A DNA stretch of 64,000 nucleotides from Lates calcarifer. Its lineage: Eukaryota > Chordata > Actinopteri > Centropomidae. Of this stretch, positions 34,430 to 48,600 are shown piece after piece. The notes under the pieces are model-generated. The model was given only the letters and a program-made list of their open reading frames with translations, was not told where the DNA came from and made no database searches. A program made the position numbers and the translations under genes. Where the stretch lies: positions 15,532,236 through 15,596,235 of the forward strand of contig NC_066855.1 in the NCBI RefSeq assembly GCF_001640805.2, in the 5' to 3' direction. Numbering within the stretch: the stretch's first letter is position 1; each line of letters opens with the position of its first letter.

Positions 34430-34640
34430 TTCTTGGCAAGGCTGGCATGCTGATCCCTCATCCCCGGGGAGCCCAGCAATATGGTGCCGCGTGGTGACCG
34501 CCCGCCAGCCCTGGCCCCCGCTGTCACAACACATCACACATCCCCAACAACCACCGCCACCACCTCCTCTTCCACCACACCTCCATCACTGCAGCTGGAT
34601 GAGTGACAGGAGCGCCAAACAGCCAGAGCCAGGGGTCCTC
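34430..34640. other. GC-rich island, candidate conserved non-coding element
   Basis: The sequence is dense in GC (CCCCGGGGAGCCCAGC, TGGTGCCGCGTGGTGACCGC) with no splice-bounded open frame that looks like protein. It could be a regulatory element; conservation is untested. Confidence 0.35.
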
Positions 34641-37009
34641 TGGGTGGAATAAAAACAAAAACTTTTTTGAAAGAGAGGGGGCAGCTCAAGTGAACTATAT
34701 ATTCATTTACTAAGAACGAAACTGTCATGTAACTTAGGTAAGGGGCTGATATCACTCACAGGTTTTTGGGTGTCTCCAGGAATATCATACTCATCCTCTA
34801 TGGGGTTATCACATACTCTACCCTATTTCAAAGTATTATCAGATACTGGCAGTCACAGTCTATAGAAGAACGAGAAACTGAACCTTAAAATGAACTGTGG
34901 TCGGTGCAGTTGTTGTGCATGAATAAACACTTGTCCAGTCTTTCTAAAGCAGTGCAGCATAAAGGGCTGGGTACTGAATCTCAATATGTTTGTGGTACTG
35001 CCTGAAATCTGTAGCACTGAATATTGAAAGTTACCTGGCCAAAAATGAGGTTGGGTTCAGTTACAGATTTATATCAATTTTATTCAGGCAAAGTTCTTGT
35101 GCTGCTCTGTGTGTGTAGACTCATTTGGCAACATTGGCTTCTTTCTTTTAAATGAAAAGTGTCAGTACCAGAAACTAAGGAGAAGCTGTGGTAGCTGTTT
35201 AGTGGAAGTTTAGATTCAGATCCATGAAAGATTACACGACACCTCTGTGTCTAGCATGACTGGCACTAATGTGGTTAATATACACCCTCTGTACAACAGT
35301 ATGATTCATGCATGTACTGCTGTGTGCTTGCTATATATTTGGTCATAATTTCCATTTCAGTGCAGCTCTGACACAACAAATGTTCACCATTAACTTGGTG
35401 CAAGACCTTTGAGTTGTCGCCCACATACAGTGTATGATTTGTCCAGTGATTCAGTTAAATACATGCAGTGATTATTAGACTAAATAAAGAAGAAAAAAGA
35501 CACTGTTACACATCACTTTATATGTATCCAACTCATGACAGCCCCTGACACACTAACATTTTTGGAGGTGAAACAAATCATAACTAAAGTAGCCTGAAGA
35601 GGTCGACACCCACAGCGAAGTGAGAGGCTTGTTTGTAGGATGATGGAAAAAACTGTTTAATTACGGTCTATACAGATATTGAAAGTAAACACGAAAATGG
35701 CCAAACTGGAAACATAAGGGGACTACACAGGATATTAATGATATTTACACATAATAGTTTCCATTTTTTAATTATAACCTGACCTGCCAATAACACAGAA
35801 GGTTGCGTCAGGGTGGCTGCCTGGATGTGGATCCGATGAGTGGTCTCTGCCTCTCCGTTGGTGAAGATAGTGTCAACTCTGTGAGTCATGAGACTTCCAC
35901 TGACTAAGTTTGGGTATTGCAGACCACGAGCACACATATCAACCACGAATGTGTGTGGGATCCTCCCACAATGTCTGTGTGTTTGCGTTTGAGTAGTTAA
36001 TTTACAGTAACAGGAAGTGAGGCTATATTTAATTTTGAGCACAGGTAGCTGTTGAAGCTGGACCAACCAAGCTTAATAGATAGAATAGTTAAGTTATCGC
36101 AGTGTCAGTTTGTGTTGTGTGTGTGCAAATGCATGTTTAGTAGAAGTCACTGCTACTTTATAAATGCTCTAAATTTAGATACCACATGCACAACAGTCTT
36201 CTCAATGTGAATGTTGGTTATTTGTTTGTTATTTATGGTAACACACTTAAAAACATTTAAAAATAAAATTACCTGACTGTGAAAAGAGTTAACATTAAAC
36301 ATTAAGTGCCTGATTTTACTAGTACACTGTTATTTCTTGAGATTTCTATTCTTGATCAACTCTGATTTTAGTCATGAAAATCAGACATGTTAATATGATG
36401 TGATGACAACCAAGCTGTGTACCCCTGCATACTACAGGATTGCTGACATTCATGGTGCCATATTTAGACCAGTACAAACGCTATCTATAAAATCTGTTAT
36501 CATGGCAGAATCTGAGGTCTGCATCTGCTCTGGCTTTCAAACACGTTCCCATCTCAGCATCAGAGGCAGCACTACACTGCCTCAGCCACAAAGCCACGAC
36601 GTTTACAGAGTACGTGGCCCTCTGCACACAACTGTGTAATGAAAAAGTCAGCTTAATGGAGGGGTATGCTACACTGTGTGACACCTTATATGCCTGTCAC
36701 AATCATATGTACACACACTGCATCTACAGTAAACCCATCATATAGGTACTGTTCCAAGACTTTATGCCACAGGTTAAAGCTACAGAGCTGCTGTGACATT
36801 ATGGCTAGCCATGAGTACGACACCTGTGAGGTGTCTGTTGTACACAGCTATCACCGCTGATCCTCTCTGCCACCCCTGCAGTGCCTACTAGGCATATTGT
36901 GGCGCTATGATGCATTGTAGCCCCAGAACCAGTGAGGGACAGGTTCTGACTTGAAATTAAATAAAAATTCTATATGCCAGGGGTGATGCCCAGACAGTAA
37001 AGGATATTT

Positions 37010-37260
37010 AATCTCTGTGCTGGAAGCAGGGAGGTGGGGTGGGGGTGGGGCGGCTATGGGAGGAAATAGGGTGAGAGGAGGTGGGAGTGGGTGGGGTAGC
37101 AGGGGTTTGTCTGCTGATCTGTCGCAGCTCCATGCCTGGCTGCCCATGCTCACATTAACACTGACAAGACAAAGAGGTGACACATGCCGGCCTGCAGGGG
37201 CCCGGGTGTATGAACACGTTCATGCACATGCACATGCAGGCATTTACTCACATTCACATG
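37010..37260. other. G-rich island with quadruplex motif
   Basis: Runs of three to five G at 37029-37050 (GGGAGGTGGGGTGGGGGTGGGG split by single bases) meet the G-quadruplex rule on the + strand. CATG/CACA-rich sequence follows. No gene is seen. Confidence 0.4.
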
Positions 37261-37689
37261 TGCACACAAGCATTTACAGTATATGCCAGTGTGCAATGGC
37301 AGGAGCTAGAAAACTGCACACTCTGTACAATGGAACACTTACAAAAACCTTTTTTAAAAAGTTTTTTTTCCCCCCACACACAGTCCATTTTTCAGTTGTG
37401 TGAAGTGTTAAATCTTTATCTTCATCCACTCACCTCATCACGTTATCACGATTCAGAGATGGTCATTTTCGAACACACCAATTAAAAATCAGACATTTAC
37501 AGCATATGAAAGTATTACCATAAGAAGAAAACATGTGTATTTACAAGCACAGAAATCAGACACCCTCAAATGGGACACCCTCACACATGGACCAATAAAG
37601 ATCACACAGGAAGTACAGAGGAACATGTTATGGTTCACAAACGGTTTGGCTGACAGATGAAGCTTGGCAGAAAGCGATGCCAAAGCAGA

Positions 37690-37930
37690 TTGAACTTTGG
37701 GACATCTCTGCTTTGGACAGCTTCAACAAGCACAGGGCACACGGCGGTCACCGGGGGCAAGGCTCCGGTCAATGGGGGCTGGCACAACATCCTGAGGAGG
37801 GTGTCAGGCAGAGAGGGGAGGGGAGGTGAGGATGGTGGGGGGCTGGGGCGCACGAGGCGTTGTGGTGTCACCGTAATGTCAGCCCGTGTCAAGTGCAATC
37901 ATCGTTAGGTGTAATTTTCTGAGCAATTAG
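37690..37930. other. GC-rich island, candidate regulatory element
   Basis: CpG-containing GC-rich sequence (CACGGCGGTCACCGGGGGCA) with purine-rich runs, surrounded by AT-rich DNA. The short open frames on both strands lack family signatures. Confidence 0.3.
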
Positions 37931-39259
37931 AGTGCTTATATTGAGAATGCTCGCCAGCTGACAAACACAGGGATTGGCTGAAGGAATTCCTCACAGCTAT
38001 GCTGGACATACACATACACGGTCTCATAGGGTTACACGCACGCACACACACATACACACACAGACAAACTGAACAACAGCCAACAATCAACACTTTCCAG
38101 CACTCCAGTTTTTCCACAGTTTAGTTGACTATTGTCCATCTTTTCCTCAACTTCACAAGAGTATTTATGTTTCCATTAACAACAACACATCTGTCACACA
38201 AAATTTAAACAATGAAAGTTTTTTCCAAGACAACTTCAGCACGCTCTTTCATTTACTGCATACTTTTATATTTATGTGAACCTGAATTTACACCAAACCG
38301 TCAGCTTGTATTCAGGTTGGTTGGGAATAGTAAAGTACATGATGTCCTCATAAAAAATATTTTGGACAGAAAAAAAAAGTAACCAGCGCAGTGCTGCTGG
38401 CGTGTGACAGGGACATGATTTGGAGAGGCCACCTCGATCTGACACAGTTAAAAGAGGGGCATGTGGTCCCAGTCCTCTCACTCACAAACTGGGTGATGAC
38501 TGGCTGACCACCCCCATCATCACATCAACCCTTCCACACACACACACACACATGCGGTCACATGCACCTACATTACATGTGAACAGACAGATGCAGGAGC
38601 AGAATTTGTACATCAAACTGAGGAATTCATCATATTGAACCATTTTTTGAATTCTAATTCAAGAATGTAAGAGTGAAAAAAGATAAAGGGCAGATCTTAG
38701 TCAACACCAAGGAGGAAGTATTTAAAAATGTGCAGGGTTTATGTGCTTTTTGCACCTGGTGAAATAAAATCTTATCATTTGGTTAAAAAAGGGTCTGGCA
38801 AGTTTTAGAATTCTCCACACACTGAAGTGGTGTGCAACCACATTTAAAGAGTGTGCAGTGCAAGTGCAACAGTAGTAACTTAGCATTACTTCCAAGACCA
38901 CTTTTAATATATAACAACAACACAGAACAACTTTTCTCCAGTATACCATGATTTATCATTTAAGGTTTTGGCAGTGTAGCTTTAAAGGCCCGACCACAGT
39001 TACAAATCCTTGTTTGCCTAACTGTACCATGCACTCTATGTGGGACTTGACAGGTTATAGATGATTAACAAAAGATCTTTCGATAAATGACTCTCATCGT
39101 ACTCAAAGCAAAACTAAACAACACTAGTATAAGGAGTGGTGCACACAAAGAGACCACAGGAAAGGAAAAGGAAGGATCCACAGCAAGAGACAGACTCACT
39201 GCTGTGGATTAAAAACAGTTCAGTCTCACTCTCTGTCTTGATCTCACTTTCTCTCTGTC

Positions 39260-39319
39260 ACACACACACACACACCACACACACACACACACACACAACA
39301 CACACACACACACACACAT
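39260..39319. repeat. Interrupted (CA)n microsatellite
   Basis: About 60 nt of CA repeat broken by single-base interruptions. Confidence 0.95.
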
Positions 39320-40770
39320 ACCATCTCCCTCTAATACTTTCAGAAAGCCTTAACATCTCTCATGTCACCCACTGTTTTACTGACACACGTCTATCTGGGA
39401 CAAGTCGCTGCCCACATCCTGTCTGCTCACGTTGGCTGGTCCCCTGTCACCAGCAGCCACCCGAGCACCAGCATCTGTCTCCACCGACCCCAGATAGTGA
39501 GCTGATCAGGATATGACACCAGCCTGAAACCCAGGCAGAGCCACCGGCTCTCACAGTTTCTTCAAAGAACTAAGGGTAACTGTGATGCAGTCGTGGTTTT
39601 AGACAACAGAGATGGGCAGCAGTCCAATCAACAGGTAGCAACTAGAGACAGTGGGTTAAATGTAAGTGTGTGCAGAGACATGTAAATTTAGTTACTGTTT
39701 AGGTTTATCCAGGCCTGGGTACCTTTCCTGTCCCAAAAGAATGTGTCTGTAGCACCAAGTCATCAAAAACTGCCACGCTCCAAAGGTTGACATTGAAGGT
39801 CTGGTTGGTTCATAATTATTTTGATCAGATATTTACAGATTTAAATTATGAATCTGTCATTTATACATTGTATTTTATTTAGGGAATCTTCCACAGTGCT
39901 GAGTTGAAGTTTCTCTACAAAAACCTATTTCTGACAACAAAAAGTATTGCTTTAGTGGCAAAATCAGCTGTGAAGATATATGTGCAACTGCAATACAACA
40001 GTGTAAAAGTAAATGGAAATCAGGATTAAAATGTGTGAAATCCATCAACCAGGGTTTAATGATGATCTAACTTTTGCTAAACAACGGCCACTGTGGCCGT
40101 AAGTGGTAATTACAGGAGAATACAGCACCATCAACTTTCCTTCATTTTCTCAATATATTCTCCTCAGTCAGTTGCTTTACTGGTGAGATACAACATTTTT
40201 GTGATAAAACCATTGAAAAAGATATACTACAAGTCTGCAAAAGGACAAAGTAATGTTCAAATCACAGCATTAGCTGTTATATGTTTATATTGCTTAATGT
40301 TAGCTATTATAAGTCTTCCAGACCAAGTGTGGCTGTAGCAGCCTCAGTGACTCCTCAATGTATTGAAATGAGGCAAGGTGTGTGTTGGTATATATGAATT
40401 AGAATTCTCATTTCTAAAAGGAAGGTTGTGATATTTCCTCTTGCAAAAGTTACAGTCTTGCCTTAAAAGAAAAACTCAAAAACAAAATTTAAACTTGTAT
40501 ATTTTCTTTTCCCCTCTTCACCCCAACAAATCTGCTCATGGAGATTTGGTTATATGAAAAAAAGTGGAGGGTTTTGCAAGAATTTGCTGGCTTGCTCTCT
40601 AATCTGTGATTGTGCATCCTCCTGTGTCTGATCCTGTATGTCTTGTTTTAGTGTGACAATAAAAGGTGAGAACAGGCATAAAGGAGGCAGAAAGAGACAG
40701 ATAGAGAGACATGCCGGACAAAGACAGAGGAAGATAAACAGAGAAAGGAAGAGGATGTACAACAAACACA

Positions 40771-41300
40771 GAGAAAGATTCAGGGCTGCTCCTCTCCCCT
40801 GCCTCTCCCCCTGCCATCATGTTTAGGTGCTGGGTGTATAAATACCCCATTTCCCCCCAGGGCCAACTCAGCCCAGCAGGACCCTCTCTGCCCCCCTGCT
40901 CAGACCCCCCCTTTCTCTTCTCTCCTCCTTGTCCAGCTCCATCTTACCCCCCACTCACCTCCCTCTTACATTGTCTAATTAGGATCTTGGGCCTCGTTAG
41001 GGCCAGCAGCCCCGGGGGCCTGCTGATACAAAAGCTGATTCCATCTGACGTAACAAGTCAATGCCAAGGGGACAGATGCTAATTTTAATTAATTAAATGG
41101 AAGGGTCAGCTCGTGACAAACAAGGGCCAGAGGGAGGGTCGGTCGCCGGTGCGCTTGGACCAGCCAGACCCCTGTTCCTCTGGAGGGGAAGATCAGCCCA
41201 GTTGTTGTTATTACTGCTGTTGTTCATCTCACAATGCTCGACCCCACATTCCCAGATGGAGAACTTTACAGGCAAGTCATGGCTGGTAGGCAGAAGGTGA
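40771..41300. other. Candidate conserved non-coding element
   Basis: A long low-CpG, C-rich to mixed block contains homeodomain-type TTAATTAATTAA (near 41083-41094), CTAATTAGG (near 40975) and CCCGGGGGCC (near 41012). Complexity is high and repeats are absent, unlike its surroundings. No coding frame is credible. It lies between tbkbp1 and tbx21, as expected for a tbx21 enhancer, but this is inference. Confidence 0.4.
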
Positions 41301-44150
41301 TTGGAGGGGAAAAGAAAGAACTTGGCATTCCACCTTGTTAGCACAAATTACAACATGGATAACCCTTACATGGGGTTAAATTTTTCAGAAAACGATGCCT
41401 TACCGCACTACAATCTCCCTTGCTAATTTTCATTAAAATGACAATAATATGCAATTATATTTGTCCTTTACACATTAGTGAAGTGATCCAAAACAAGAAG
41501 AAATGTACGCTGCCACTGCAAAAACAGAAAATGTTTCTACTTTAGTTGAATGATTGTTTTCATTAATTAATTAATTAAGTACTCAGGAAATCCAATTCAT
41601 AACAAATGACCATCTCTTTTTTCTAGACACCAAAGTGATGTCTTCAATTTGCCAAGTCTGAAATCCAAAGATATTCAATATATGATCCTTCAACACAGAG
41701 AAGCAGAATATCCTACTGAATTTTGCTTGATAAATGATTCTTTGATTCACTGACTGACACTGACAATGAATGTTCCGTCAATTGACTTCTTGATTCATCA
41801 GATTGTTTCAGGTCTAGTTTCCATACATCATTGTACTGACAAAGAGCAGGGTATGGTTTTTGATATAGATAGTGAAATATGAACATGTTCTTTGTTTGTT
41901 TGTTTTTTTTACTTTTTTCCATTTAACACAAGAAGTCAAAGCTCTCTAGTCTGAACACAAAGCAGCCGCACAAAAACCTTGTGTACAACACAACCCCAAA
42001 ATACATTCATATACATCCAATTGCAATAGCAAGAAACTTATGCAGTACAGATTATGTTTTGTCAATAATGATGAAACATGAATGAAAATACCAGGTCACA
42101 AAATGTTCATAGTGAACATATCTGCAAAACATTTACTACCTAACAATACTTTTTTTTAAAATTTGTTTTCTTTAAAATATCTTGCAATACAATATCCCCT
42201 TGTACCAACTAAAACATGACAATTTTTAGTATATTTAAGTATTCACAGCACTTGGGTTTTGGTACGGAAAGATCATAGGTTTAATTTTCTGAAAGTCAAC
42301 TGTGACTTGAGGCATGAGACAGGATGTTTTTACTTAATTAACATTTAATTGAAACCACAATCTTTCCCTAACCATAACCAAACAGCTTCTGTTGCCTAAC
42401 CTAAGTACATGTGGGCCTGAGGATCCGAACTCTGGTTTCTGTCCTGAGCTTTGAACGCCCACCACCACCTGCCTACAGCTCCTAAGCTGGAAAAAAAAAA
42501 AAACATTGCCGGTGAACAGTCCAGCCAACAGTTACATTTCCCTTCAAAACATATTTAGCAAAGGAAATCAGTGAATATAAATGTCATTTCTGAGGAGAGA
42601 CGGTTGAAATAAAATAGTCAAAAACAAGTAAAATTTTAATTTAAGTAATATATGACAAGATTACAACCAGGCATGTGATGCCATTTCCCAGCATTAAGAG
42701 CAACTTTCAGTGGGTTCCAAAAGGGATTGAGGTTAGATAGTCCCACCCTGTTGGTTACAAATTCTGCTCCTTATCACTATTTTCAGTAGTTTACCTATTG
42801 CTACTATTTGTTCTGTATAACATCCTGCAAAACATCTCAGTCAAAAACCCAGTGTCAGTTGTCTTTTGTTTGCCAGTGTGCGGAGACCTGCAGTAACAAC
42901 CACAGGTGCCTTTTTCAACAATACGGACCAAACCATCACTGACAACGAAACCTCAAGTCTGTAACTGTCTACTGGCTACTGATGTCTATCTGATAAAAAC
43001 CATCACCTTTGTCTTCTGCTGAAAATGCCTGAAAATGATAGAAGAGTGAATGAGTGTATGAGTGTATGAACACATTGTAGAGCCTATTCTGGTTAAGGTG
43101 TTGAACACTACAACAAACAGCTACAGCTTTTCTAAATATTAAGGATCTCCCCCTCCTTGTCTCTCCCTTTCTCTCTTCCCCCTGACCTAGTTTTGGCATT
43201 TGATCCTGACTGGAAGATCAACCCCTAGAGGGTGCACAGTGTCAGCCTTGTACCATGTCAATTCCCACACAAAGGGCACGCTTTGTCACTTCATATTTTC
43301 AAGGCTCCAAAACCCTGGCTTTTTCATTGTCGTTTCTGTGGCAGGGGTCATTTCCTGGTGGTGGCCCTGCCTCCCTCTTGTTCTTCCCTATGGTGCACCT
43401 GCTGCCATTGTTGACCATCACACAACAGGGAACCAAATGTCTCCGTTCACAGATTATGGCTCTGACCTTAATCCAACATACCTACACTGTTGTTGAGAAA
43501 ATCTGTCATATTATGACAACATATATTCATTTAATATCTGATTTTATCAGCACAAGGAATTCATTAACCAGAGACAGGAAACAAAACACAAAATTAGACG
43601 TTTTCAAAGCCCAACAGGAGCTGCTGTGAACAAATATTTGCAGCTTATTTCAAAGACAGATGAGTCAGACAATCAAACAGGTTGTAAACAAGCCAAAAGA
43701 TCATCTAAATCTTTATTTGGAGGTAAAACCAATAGTGAGTGCACCCAAAATGTGGATGCAGACAACTATCGAGAATACAGCTGAAGCAAGATTTCATCAT
43801 TTACGTGAAGCGGATTTTTACAACAGACAGTTTAGGTCATAATTTCACAGTTTGCCTTTACTTTCTCTTCCAAATAAATTTGACTAACCTGTTTTGTTTT
43901 TTTACCATGTTATCATACCTGATAGAATTGATGGCTAAACCCACTGAAATTAAATCTAAGTTCTAATAAACTGCGATTATCCTTAAATTCTCTCTTGAAA
44001 GTGGAGAAAGTTTTGTTCAAACTACTTTCCCGACACTCCCTCCCTCTCATCCATCTCCTCCTTGGTCTATGACTCAGAGACACGGGGCATTTTAACAGGG
44101 TGTCCTTGATGAGGCCCAGCACAAATTACCCAAAGTGCCATCTTTGCCAT
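41301..44150. other. Intergenic, no gene recognised
   Basis: AT-rich sequence with a poly-A (42491-42503). The 124-codon + frame at 43255-43629 lacks splice support and any family signature. Confidence 0.7.
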
Positions 44151-44410
44151 CGCCACTTACTATTTGACAGCAGGAGAGTGAGGGCTGCTCCTGGCAGGAA
44201 GTGAGCCCGGGACCTGGCGTTATTGGTGCCCAACACCGGCCAACCGACCGTCACGGCCAGCACTCCGCCGGGGGTCAGCAACCATCACACACGGCAGCCT
44301 AATGCTGCTGATGAGAGAGAGCCCGCCTCGCAGGCCTGCACACCCCCGAGGTGTGGCCACTCAGCGTCAGGTTAACCTGAGCTGACAGACTGTCCAGCAC
44401 GCTGCACTCA
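44150..44410. other. GC/CpG-rich island, candidate regulatory element
   Basis: A sharp switch to CpG-containing sequence (CCCAACACCGGCCAACCGAC, GTCACGGCCAGCACTCCGCC) for about 250 nt, ending in AGGTTAACCTGAGCTGACAG. AGGTTAACCT is a 10-nt palindrome. No gene is seen. Confidence 0.35.
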
Positions 44411-44629
44411 CACAGACGTGCACGCACTCACACATGCACTGATTCATAAAAATACACAGATGTACACATGAATACACACACAAACACACACACACAAATT
44501 CAGAAAAAATACCCATAGCCACAAAACCTGCTTTTACACATAGTCTCACACACACACACACAGTTTTAATAATGCGAGTTCTCCCCTTGTAGTTTTCAGA
44601 AAAATGTACATATGAAAGACATAACAAAA

Positions 44630-44965
44630 AGACTAAGGCTCTAAAGTCAGCACTGCTATGAACTAAATGTTAATCCTAGCATGGCAATGCTATCAAGAAG
44701 GTATGATGTTTAACATGTTCACATGTTCACAGTCACAGTTTGGCCTGTTAGCATGCTAACAAACCAAAGTATTGTAGAAATTTAAATTTTGACCTGATGA
44801 TGGTGCTAGAGGAAGTTAAGAGATCGCTGAAGTTATTTAAGTTAACTCTACAGGGAACATAAATGTCTATACCAAACTTCATAGCAATTCACCCAACAGT
44901 CATAGAGACATTTCAGTCAAAACCACAAATGTCAGCCTCATGGTGAAAAGTCAGGGCATCACCAA
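44630..44965 (-). mobile_element. Interspersed fish repeat (TTAGCATGCTAAC family), minus orientation
   Basis: Read on the minus strand it has GATGTTGGTGATGCCCTGAC, a TTTGTGGTTTTGACTGAAAT block, CACCATCATCAGGTCAAAAT, and TTTGTTAGCATGCTAACAGG. These match, in order, the copy at 49940-50760 in the opposite orientation and a repeat I recall as abundant in percomorphs. Confidence 0.65.
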
Positions 44966-45463
44966 CATCAGTAGGATTCGTCATCTGTAAAACATTTATG
45001 TGCAAACTTTTACAGCACACCATCGTTGTTGAGATATTTCAGTCTGTATGTAAGTGTCAGGCTGACACTACACTCCCTAACTGTTCGACAATGATAAATG
45101 AATACAAATATATCCAAGATTGTGATATATTTGCTTCCACGTGTTGTCTTGCCATTCACCTTGACACACTACGCATTCACACAAATAAATAAGGGACAAA
45201 GGTTGGAGGGGATGTGATGGTTTTCACACCCATCGTGTTCATGAGAGCTATATAGTGTGGTTAGAAACCAGATTAGAAACATAGCGTGGAAACTGTTGCA
45301 GGTCAAATGTATCTGCAGTGAAGTGCATAGTATTTTATTTTTATCTCAGAATCTACAATGGTCCCTCAAAGGCCATTATCTCTTCTGTTGTGTGCAAATT
45401 ACAACTGATGATTCACCATAGATATGTCTTAATTCTCTTCTGTATCTTTACTTTTTTATTTAG

Positions 45464-45645
45464 ATGATAATAGGGGGGAATCCCTTTTTTCCTGCTGAAG
45501 ACACACAGATAATACTTCCCTACATACATCCCTTACATACCCCTCAGCAGGTTAGGAATCGGTGCTTTGCTCAAGGGCACTTCCAGGCAGTGACTGTGGA
45601 AGGCCAAGATGTAACACCAGGCGAATGGAGCATAATGTACCCTGA
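45464..45645. mobile_element. Fragment of an unclassified fish repeat
   Basis: GGTTAGGAATCGGTGCTTTG followed by CTCAAGGGCACTTC resembles a motif shared by several fish non-LTR/SINE fragments. It is short and diverged; class uncertain. The 62-codon frame here is not a gene. Confidence 0.35.
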
Positions 45646-48600
45646 AGTTTAAAATGTCACTTCAAAATGTCACTTCAGATCTTGGCATCTGAGTCATTAG
45701 CAAGCATTGATTTTCCACATCAAAAAATTCTAATCTGAAACTGAAAATTTTGACAGCCACATCATTGGTGGCATTTCCAGCAAGTTACTCATTTGAGTTT
45801 GTGTCACTTTAGCCAGTCAACTTAAGCAAATGTACGTAGATGAATACACTAATGCAGAGGATGACGCTGGGTGTCGACACTCTGATGTCATCACTTACCA
45901 CAAGCAAAGCAAGATTAGCAAGTTGGAAAAATCAGAGCAGATACAGAGGTGTAAAATTTTCATCAGCCACAGAGCACTGAGAGCACTCTACCTCATGCCT
46001 CATTAGCTGAAATGAATTCTACATAAACATAAAAAGCTAGTATTTGCGGCATGTTAAATTATTTTAAAATTATTTTATATTGAAATGATGACAGCAGACT
46101 CATGATTATAGGACAAATCTGATATTTTCATACGCAAAGCCTCATGTTGACAGAACATCATAATGCAATCAGGTTAGCCTACTACTACTACAGACAAGAA
46201 CATATTGACCAACCAATCAACCAGGAGACTATAGCCCTAGATGGCCATTTCCTGATGAAGAACTTCCAACCATTGCAGGGAATAAACTTTAGTGTGGTAA
46301 TATGCAGCCAACAATCCACCTGATCTGACACAGCAGCAATTAAAGTCACATCAAAACAACTCAGCAGCAGGTAAACGTACTGAATTCACAAGAATTCATG
46401 ACATGTTGATAAGCAGCAGCTGTTAATTAATGATGTAAACTATGAGTGTAAAAGCAGCATAGCCCACAGAACAGATGCTCAGTTTACTGTAAAATTAACA
46501 ACAGTATAAGCACACCTTGTACTAATCCCCATAGTTTGCAGTCAGTGAGCCACTATGAACTTCTAAAAACTTTAAGGAAAATATACAGTATGCAAAACCT
46601 GTTCAGCCCATTAACACTCAAACATGAGAATTCATAATTCAAAATGAATTGCATAAATGCATTCCCTGTGCATTCATCAAACAATGACCATAGGGAATCA
46701 AAGCTCAGCCTCTACAATCAACTAACTTGCAGTCAACACCAATGTAAATTTTGCAAACAGGTAAATGACAGCAGCAACACTGGAGCAGAACTCATCAACC
46801 AGCAGACATCATGACACAGCTCAGAGCTTTTTTAACATTTCCACAATCACAAACTCAACAGAGCTAAGACATCAACTCACATCAACTTACCTTGAGGAAG
46901 TGAGGTGTCTGCATCTCAGTAAAACCTCTCTGGAAGAGTCTCCGTGGTTCCAAACAGCCAAGAGGACAGGAAACTCCAACATCAGGCCTGAGATGTGTGT
47001 TTGAGGCCTACAGTTAGCATCAGCAAGAGTTAATCAGCAGGGCTGCCAAATCCAGGCAGCAGCACAAGCAAGGTTATTTCCTCCACCAAGCAATCCCAAA
47101 GCAACATGGCCAGCCTGTTGTGTTGTTCATTGTGTTGCTGATCTGACTGTTGTACTGTTCAATGTGTTAAGAAATGCTACACAGGCTCCAGTGGCAGCAG
47201 GGGTTGAAGTACACTCAGTCTACTTAGCAAAGCAGCAGTGAAGTCACAGTACAGCAGAGCTGTGTTAAATATCCCACCTTGTAACAGAGGGTGCGTTTGA
47301 TATAAGCTACAGGTGGTGCAGTATGTCATGTGACTTCAGCTGCAACTGGAGTTGTCTGAAATCATCTGCTGGCTTCATTCCAGTGAGGCTTGCAGAAGCT
47401 TCTAAATTACTTCTTAGAACTGATTTTTCCCAAAGATTTTTATTAGATTTATAATTTTAGTTTTCTTGCTGCACTTTGTTTTATGTCACTGTGCTATATT
47501 ATTTTATTTTCCTAGTTTTATTTGTTAATTTTATTGTTGTTCAAATTGTCAGAATGTTGTATCTTAATTTATATTTATCTCTTTTTATTGAATTTTCACT
47601 GTTTTTAATTTGCTGCATTTATTTATTTGGTGTGCTTTTGCTTTGGTCCAGATCATAGACTGTATAGTCAATGGTCCAGACTGAAGTATCACAACAACTA
47701 TTTTATGCATTCTCAGTAAACTCTTGCATTCAGGGCCTTCACTGGATGAAATTTGATACAGACCATGACAGGATGAATTGGTGATCGCAATAACATCCTC
47801 CTACATCCTCTGACATCCTTTGGGTTTTGCTGGTGAACATGGTAATCATTATGTCTTCTCAACAGCAGCAGTTTAGCTTTGGTCAGCAACAGAACATTTA
47901 GGTGAGAGAGGGGAGTGGGTGGGAGAGCTGAGAGGGTGACATACCACAGAGGTCCCTGACACAAACTGGTAACATTTCAATTACAGTACACGGTGAGTGT
48001 CCAAAATCATCCATCAGGACATCGCACTGCCATGTCCAAACCAACAAAGCAGGAAAAAACTGAAATTGAAAGTCCTTTCAAAGTCCTTCCAAAACTAATA
48101 TCAGTGACATGAATTATGCCAGTGTAATGATTAACATCTTTCCATGACATGGGTTTGGACGAGTGAAAATCACCTGTTGATGTATTGATATCAAATTGTC
48201 ATCCTCTGTCAAGGAAATGATCTCTCATTACCCTACTGGATGCCAGCACTGGCAGTCGCAGCCAGCATTTCTAACACACATATACCGCTTGCTCGGCTGC
48301 CTGGCAATTTAGTAAGGATCATAGGGAGGCAGCATCTCTCCTCTTTGTGCAAAGTACTAACTATACTTGTGTTTTTGGCCAGATTTTTCTTACAACACCA
48401 TTAAAGGCTCTCTTATGGAGGTCTTCATGGGTCCACTCAGTTTTACTGTTTTCCACCACAGCTCTTGATCAAATTAATTGATAGCACATCATCTTGCCGC
48501 TGTTGGTATTCTCTCTCTGTTAGGGTCTATTCAGGTCATCTATTCAGACCAGGTTTTAGTGCACTCAGGTCTCTCAATTTACCTTAATTTATGCACATCA

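Larger units (their letters stand above)
33541..40770. other. Intergenic, GC-richer islands and no gene recognised
   Basis: Non-coding sequence with GC-richer islands near 34430-34640, 36500-36640, 37010-37260 and 37690-37930. Simple repeats occur at 38040-38060, 38525-38550 and 39260-39319. No family-level protein similarity was recognised in any frame. Confidence 0.7.

Noticed and set aside
43255..43629. 124-codon + strand frame
   Set aside because: No recognisable family and no splice context.
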